Shown here in pieces: positions 12,947 to 16,580 of a stretch of DNA of 16,580 nt (within the stretch, counting starts at the first letter, position 1; each line of letters starts with the position of its first letter). Below the pieces are notes generated by a model. It saw only the letters and a list, made by a program, of their open reading frames with translations, was not told the origin of the DNA and ran no database searches. The position numbers and the translations under genes were made by a program. The stretch is from an uncultured Ruminococcus sp. (GTDB lineage Bacteria; Bacillota; Clostridia; Oscillospirales; CAG-272): NCBI GenBank assembly GCA_902766115.1, contig CACXCL010000234.1, positions 1-16,580 on the forward strand. The letters are read 5' to 3'.

Positions 12947-15706
12947 GTCATTTCTTTTTCTTCTCTTCCGGAGTATGATCTTGCAGACGAGATCCGCGGG
13001 CAGAACGGACAGGGAGAAAAGCGCGGCGTACGCCAGATCGCGGCGGCTCACGGGCACGGTGCGGAAGACGGGACCGCCGAAATAGATCATGGCGAGCTGG
13101 ACTGACGCCACCGCCGACATGATGACGATGAACGGCTTGTTTTTCGTCAGTCCCGAGAGCAGATTGATCCGCTCAGTCCGGGCGCAGAATGAATTGACGA
13201 TACCTGCGAAGACGAACAGGGCGAAAAACACCGTGAGGAAGTAGACGTCGTCTCCGCCTCCGAAAGCCCGCCGCGCCCGGGGAGATACGAGGAACGCCGT
13301 CACCGCCGTCAGGGTGAAGAGACCGCAGAACAGGATCTTTATGATCATACTCCGGGTGAGGATCGGCTCCGACCGGTCCACGGGAGGCCGCCTCATCATA
13401 CTGCGGAGAGGCGCCTCCCCGGCGAACGCCAGAGAACCGAGGGTGTCCATAATCACGTTGATCCAAAGCATCTGCGTGATGGTGACGGGGGTCTCCACGC
13501 CGAAGAGAGGGCCGAGCACTGACACGCCGACGGCGCAGAGGTTCATGATAAGCTGGAAGGTGATGAACTTCCGTATGCTGTCGAAGATTGTGCGTCCGTA
13601 CAGGACGGCGCGGGTCACGGACACGAAGTCGTCGTTTTCGATGACCACGTCTCCGGCTTCCTTAGCCACCTCGGTGCCGCTCCCCATGGCGAAACCAACG
13701 TCCGCGGATTTCAGCGCAGGGGCGTCGTTGACGCCGTCGCCGGTCATTCCGACCACGTGACCCGCCTCCTTCGCCACTCTCACGAGGCGGCTTTTGTCCG
13801 ACGGGGTGACGCGGGAGATGACCGCCGTCCGGGGAAAGATCCCGCGCACCTCCTCGTCGGACAGTTCATGGAGAACGGCGGAGGAGACGACGAGCTTTGT
13901 CCCGTCATCCGGCGCGATCCCGAGTTTGATTTCCGCGGCGGAGGGGGCGAGATACCGCCGACCAAGCAGCCCCGCCTCCCTCGCCACCGCGGCGGCGGTC
14001 TCCTCACCGTCGCCGGTGATCATAATGACCCGGATCCCCGCGGTGCGGCAGTCATCCGCCGCCTCTTTTACCGAGGGTCTCAGCTCGTCCCGGATGACAA
14101 AGAGGCACGTGAATACGAGCCCCCGGTCAGGCAGCCCGTTTTTCATTTCCTCAAAGGAGCCTGCCGGAGCCGACGCCTGCGCCAGCACCCGCGCCGACCC
14201 GGCCGCGGCGGACCGCGCCGTCTCGGCGAGAGAGCGCGCGGTCTCGCGGTCCATTGTGACCGTGCCTCCGGAGGAGTCGGTCATGGAAGAGCATCGGGGC
14301 AGGATGTATTCCGGCGCGCCCCGTATCAGGACTTCGGATCCTCCCGGGTCCCGCGCCAGCGCCGCGGCGTATTTTTTCGATGAATCAAAGGGGATGCGTC
14401 CCTCCGGCACTCCCGGGACCCGCGCTCCGCCGACGAAGGCGGAGATCGCCCGGTCCGTGGCGTTTCCCGCTCCCTCCCCGCGGCAGAGCGAGGCGGCGGC
14501 GACGATCCTTTTTCTCACGGCGGGCGTCTTTCGCAGGTCGCCGAGCGACCGGGCGACGCAGTCGCAGGTCACCACCCTTTCCACCGCCATCTCGCCCGTG
14601 GTAAGGGTCCCCGTCTTGTCCGTCATAAGGACGCTGACGCATCCGGCGGTCTCAATACCCACAAGACGCTTCACGAGAACGCCGTTTTTCATCATTTTCT
14701 TCATGTTGGCGGAGAGGACCACGGTGATCATCATGGGAAGTCCCTCCGGCACCGCCACCACCACGATGGACACGGCGACGGTGAGAGCGCGGAGCGCCTC
14801 CGTCAATACCGTCCGGGGATCGGACAGGCGGGAGAGGATCTCCGCCCGGTCAAAGCCCGCTTCGATGACAAAAAAGTTGAACAGGTACGCCGCCGCAACC
14901 ACGGCGGCGGCAGCGTATCCCACGCGGCTGATGGACACCGCCAGCCGGCGAAGCCGTTCCTTCAGCGGGCTCGGCTCCTCCGTGTCCTGGAGCTCCGCGG
15001 CGATCCGGCCGTACTCGGTCGAATCGCCGACGGCGGTGGCGAGAAGGGAACACTCCCCGGTACAGACGCCCGTGCCCCGGCAGATGAAGAAGCTGTCGGA
15101 ATGGGAAAAAGAGTCGAATCCGGAGACGGGGATGCGGGCGGGACGGGTTTTGCCGACTCGCCCGGATTCTCCCGTCAGCGCCGACTCGTCGCACTGAACG
15201 GAACCCGATACCACCACGCCGTCGCAGGGGGCGATATCCCCGGCGGAGAGGCGGATCAGGTCGTATTTCACGATCTTCTCCGGAGGGAGCGATACCGGCG
15301 CGCCGTCGCGGAGGACGCGGAAGCGCGCGGCGGACGCCCCGGCGGAGAGCTTTTCGAAGGCGGCGGAGCTTCCGTACTCGGATACAGTCGACACCAGCGC
15401 CGCCGCGAAGACCGTGGCGCCGATCCCGCCGATCTCGATCCAGTTCACCCTGCCGAAGGTGAGTATAAGATTGATCCCCATGGCGAAAAGGAGGATCCTG
15501 ATGATGGGGTCCGACAGATTTGTGAAGAACTCCCGCACCGGACCCCTTTTCTTTTTTCTGGTCAGTGTGTTCGCGCCGTACAGCTTTTCGGACAGCGCGG
15601 CGTCGGCGGAGCTGAGGCCCGCCTCCGGGTCGATCCTTACCTGCGGCGCCGCCTCTTTTTCCTCCCCGCGCCCCGCGCGCCGCCCGATCACATAGCTTCC
15701 GTTCAT
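12923..15706 (-). CDS. P-type Ca2+-transporting ATPase (P2 type)
   Basis: The product is about 927 residues from the ATG at 15706, a usual length. A frame extension to 15796 runs into repeat DNA and adds an unlikely N-terminus. Visible motifs in order are CDESALTGES (actuator domain), VPEGLP in membrane segment 4 (ion site), DKTGTLTTGE (phosphorylated Asp), TGDGVNDAPALK (hinge), the FQLIMNLCAVGVSVLG helix and WINVIMDTLGSLAFAGE (segment 6, ion-binding Asn and Asp), and a C-terminal hydrophobic bundle with a basic tail. These ion-site residues fit calcium export across the cell membrane; Mn2+ or another cation is possible. It is a host gene convergent with the phage-like operon. Confidence 0.9.
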   Translation of the reverse strand: MNGSYVIGRRAGRGEEKEAAPQVRIDPEAGLSSADAALSEKLYGANTLTRKKKRGPVREFFTNLSDPIIRILLFAMGINLILTFGRVNWIEIGGIGATVFAAALVSTVSEYGSSAAFEKLSAGASAARFRVLRDGAPVSLPPEKIVKYDLIRLSAGDIAPCDGVVVSGSVQCDESALTGESGRVGKTRPARIPVSGFDSFSHSDSFFICRGTGVCTGECSLLATAVGDSTEYGRIAAELQDTEEPSPLKERLRRLAVSISRVGYAAAAVVAAAYLFNFFVIEAGFDRAEILSRLSDPRTVLTEALRALTVAVSIVVVAVPEGLPMMITVVLSANMKKMMKNGVLVKRLVGIETAGCVSVLMTDKTGTLTTGEMAVERVVTCDCVARSLGDLRKTPAVRKRIVAAASLCRGEGAGNATDRAISAFVGGARVPGVPEGRIPFDSSKKYAAALARDPGGSEVLIRGAPEYILPRCSSMTDSSGGTVTMDRETARSLAETARSAAAGSARVLAQASAPAGSFEEMKNGLPDRGLVFTCLFVIRDELRPSVKEAADDCRTAGIRVIMITGDGEETAAAVAREAGLLGRRYLAPSAAEIKLGIAPDDGTKLVVSSAVLHELSDEEVRGIFPRTAVISRVTPSDKSRLVRVAKEAGHVVGMTGDGVNDAPALKSADVGFAMGSGTEVAKEAGDVVIENDDFVSVTRAVLYGRTIFDSIRKFITFQLIMNLCAVGVSVLGPLFGVETPVTITQMLWINVIMDTLGSLAFAGEAPLRSMMRRPPVDRSEPILTRSMIIKILFCGLFTLTAVTAFLVSPRARRAFGGGDDVYFLTVFFALFVFAGIVNSFCARTERINLLSGLTKNKPFIVIMSAVASVQLAMIYFGGPVFRTVPVSRRDLAYAALFSLSVLPADLVCKIILRKRRKRNDKKTRAAP

Positions 15707-15781
15707 CTGTCCCGCCCCCGTTTGAGATAAGTGCTGTAAAACTATATTCCCCGCCGCGGAACGGTAGAACAGCCAAATCGT
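15707..15781 (-). promoter_or_regulatory. Upstream region of the ATPase gene, probable promoter
   Basis: On the minus strand a TATAGT stands about 45 bp before the ATPase start and could be a -10 element. The matching -35 position (TTCTAC) is a poor match, so a weak or activated promoter is likely. The ribosome site before the ATG is also weak (GGGGGCGGGAC). A degenerate linker-like motif (AAATCGT, 15775-15781) marks where the neighbouring repeat array begins. Confidence 0.3.
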
Positions 15782-15891
15782 GTCCCGGAGGGACATATCG
15801 CGTCCCCGTTGGGGGACATATCGCGTCGCCTACAGGCGTCATATCGCGTTTTGCCGTAAGGCAAAACATATCGCTCCGTCCGAAGGGCGGA
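15782..15891. repeat. Hairpin array, left half: five hairpins joined by ATATCGC
   Basis: Five short inverted repeats are joined directly by four identical linkers ATATCGC at 15795, 15818, 15841 and 15868. The hairpins lie at 15782-15794, 15802-15817, 15825-15840, 15848-15867 and 15875-15891. Their stems differ in sequence (GTCCC, GTCCCC, CGCC, GTTTTGCC, TCCGTCC) but nearly all pair well, while the linker never varies. Units repeat every 23-27 bases. Conserved linkers with varied, mostly self-complementary units suggest a structured repeat family that expands in intergenic DNA. Confidence 0.8.
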
Positions 15892-15940
15892 ACAAAGACG
15901 GCGTCCTGCGCCGGTTCATACACCTTTGGCGCAATTCATG
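15892..15940. other. Central spacer of the hairpin array
   Basis: This 49-base segment between the two halves has no linker motif. It contains TGCGCC (15907-15912) and GGCGCA (15928-15933), a 6-bp stem with a 15-nt loop. It may be the centre around which the two halves invert, or an older decayed unit. Confidence 0.4.
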
Positions 15941-16047
15941 CGCGGCTTCGCCGCGGGGCGATATACCGCTGTCGCGGTGCGATATGTCCCTGCGGAACGC
16001 GATATGTCTCGCTTTGCTCGACGCGATATGCGCCGCTGACGCGGCGC
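15941..16047. repeat. Hairpin array, right half: five hairpins joined by GCGATAT
   Basis: The right half uses the reverse complement of the left linker, GCGATAT, at 15958, 15979, 15999 and 16023. The hairpins lie at 15941-15955, 15965-15978, 15986-15998, 16006-16022 and 16030-16047. Most pair perfectly, for example CGCGGC with GCCGCG and GCGCCGC with GCGGCGC. Those at 15986 and 16006 carry mismatches. With the left half, the whole element is a large, imperfect, two-armed inverted structure of about 270 bases. Confidence 0.8.
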
Positions 16048-16060
16048 GTGAGCGGGAAAC

Positions 16061-16090
16061 AAAAACCCCGTGCCGGGGTCCGGCACGGGG
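16061..16090 (-). terminator. Rho-independent terminator of hpf
   Basis: CCCCGTGCC (16066-16074) and GGCACGGGG (16082-16090) form a 9-bp stem with a 7-nt loop. The five A at 16061-16065 become a T-run just after the hairpin on the minus strand, so it terminates the leftward hpf transcript, whose stop codon is 17 bases away. It separates hpf from the repeat array. Confidence 0.85.
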
Positions 16091-16107
16091 ATGAGTTGCG
16101 TTATTAT

Positions 16108-16580
16108 TTACCGCTGGGGGACGATAAGTCCGTATGCGCCGTCGCGTCTCTTATAGACCGCGCAGGTCTCCTCGGACTGAGCGTCGAAGAACAGGTAGAA
16201 CGAATGTCCCAGCAGGTTCATCTGCAGGATCGCCTCGTCCACCGTCATGGGCTTCAGAGGGAAGGATTTTGTTCTCACGTCGAAGAGAAGCTCCTCCTCC
16301 GGGGGAGCGGCGGGTTCTTCGGGGGCGGGGAACGAGATGGACGAGCGCATCTTCTTTTCCAGTCTCGTCTTGTTTTTCCTGATCTGCCTTTCGATTGAGC
16401 TCATGCAGCCGTCGAGAGCGTTCTGAAAGGTATCGCTTGACTCCTCGGCGCGGAACAGCGTTCCGTTTACGGAGATCGTGATCTCCATCCGTTTCTCGTC
16501 GCCCTCGCTCTTGCAGGTTACTGAGGCATCGGCACCGTCCGGGAAAAATCTGTCAAATTTCGCAAGCTTTTTCTCGATGA
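16108..16580 (-). CDS. hpf: Ribosome hibernation promoting factor, long form (3' part)
   Basis: The frame runs off the right edge, so the start is missing; an ATG at 16488 is internal. The visible part ends the N-terminal S30AE domain (EKKLAKFDRFFPDG, MEITISVNGTLFRAEE, SIERQIRKNKTRLEKK) that blocks the mRNA and tRNA path of the 30S subunit. A Pro/Glu-rich linker follows, then the C-terminal dimerisation domain (FDVRTKSFPLKPMTVDEAIL, then LLGHSFYLFFDAQS and ending DGAYGLIVPQR). Long HPF joins 70S ribosomes into inactive 100S dimers in stationary phase or stress. It is a core host gene, which shows that the right side of the window is chromosome. Confidence 0.93.
   Translation of the reverse strand, partial: IEKKLAKFDRFFPDGADASVTCKSEGDEKRMEITISVNGTLFRAEESSDTFQNALDGCMSSIERQIRKNKTRLEKKMRSSISFPAPEEPAAPPEEELLFDVRTKSFPLKPMTVDEAILQMNLLGHSFYLFFDAQSEETCAVYKRRDGAYGLIVPQR

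Noticed and set aside
13794..15197. Long open frame (467 codons) on the plus strand
   Set aside because: It lies wholly antisense to the Ca2+ ATPase, whose motifs are unmistakable; the translation is low-complexity Ser/Arg/Pro-rich, as expected from an antisense frame in GC-rich DNA.
15707..15796. Thirty-residue N-terminal extension of the ATPase
   Set aside because: It extends into the repeat array and covers the likely promoter; family members begin close to the ATG at 15706.
15782..16047. CRISPR array
   Set aside because: The conserved unit is only 7 nt, the intervening units are palindromes, orientation flips midway and no cas gene is near.
15780..16094. Open frame of 104 codons across the hairpin array
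   Set aside because: It is a translation of the repeats (recurring Arg-Asp-Ile and His-Ile-Ala pieces), has no ribosome site and runs into the hpf terminator.

Overview
The window looks like a chromosomal piece of a GC-rich Gram-positive bacterium, most likely a member of the Clostridia. The evidence is strong GGAGG-type ribosome sites, SOS boxes of the Bacillus/Clostridium LexA type (GAAC-N4-GTTC), a long-form HPF protein, and phage families typical of clostridial siphoviruses. Base composition looks similar by eye across the phage-like and host genes.

Layout. At the left edge (1-14, minus) is the start of an unidentified gene with its own promoter. Facing away from it is a near-perfect vegetative promoter (TTGACA, 17 bp, TATAAT; 180-208) with two LexA boxes. 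This promoter appears to drive one long collinear unit, 283-12886: a small zinc-ribbon protein, an ArpU/sigma-like regulator, terminase small and large subunits, portal, scaffold, P22-like coat protein, four head-tail joining proteins, tail tube, two tail-assembly proteins, a very small tape measure (147 aa), Dit, hub, a small appendage protein, holin and an amidase endolysin. Every frame is open and most genes are tightly packed. A bidirectional terminator (12899-12946) closes the unit. On the minus strand follow a P-type Ca2+-transporting ATPase (12923-15706), an array of small hairpins joined by a conserved 7-nt linker (15782-16047), a terminator, and the 3' part of hpf (16108-16580).

How it works together. 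The unit of about 12.6 kb encodes a small tailed particle and the means to release it, with DNA-damage control apparently supplied by host LexA. No integrase, phage repressor, replication, recombination or HNH nuclease gene is visible. With the tiny tape measure, this is the architecture of a gene transfer agent or PBSX-like domesticated particle, not a complete prophage. The main caveat is that the region left of position 1 is unseen and could hold the early genes of an ordinary prophage.

Secondary points of interest are paired RNA hairpins before the scaffold and coat genes, one of them shaped like a tRNA T-arm, and the two-halved hairpin array between the ATPase and hpf.
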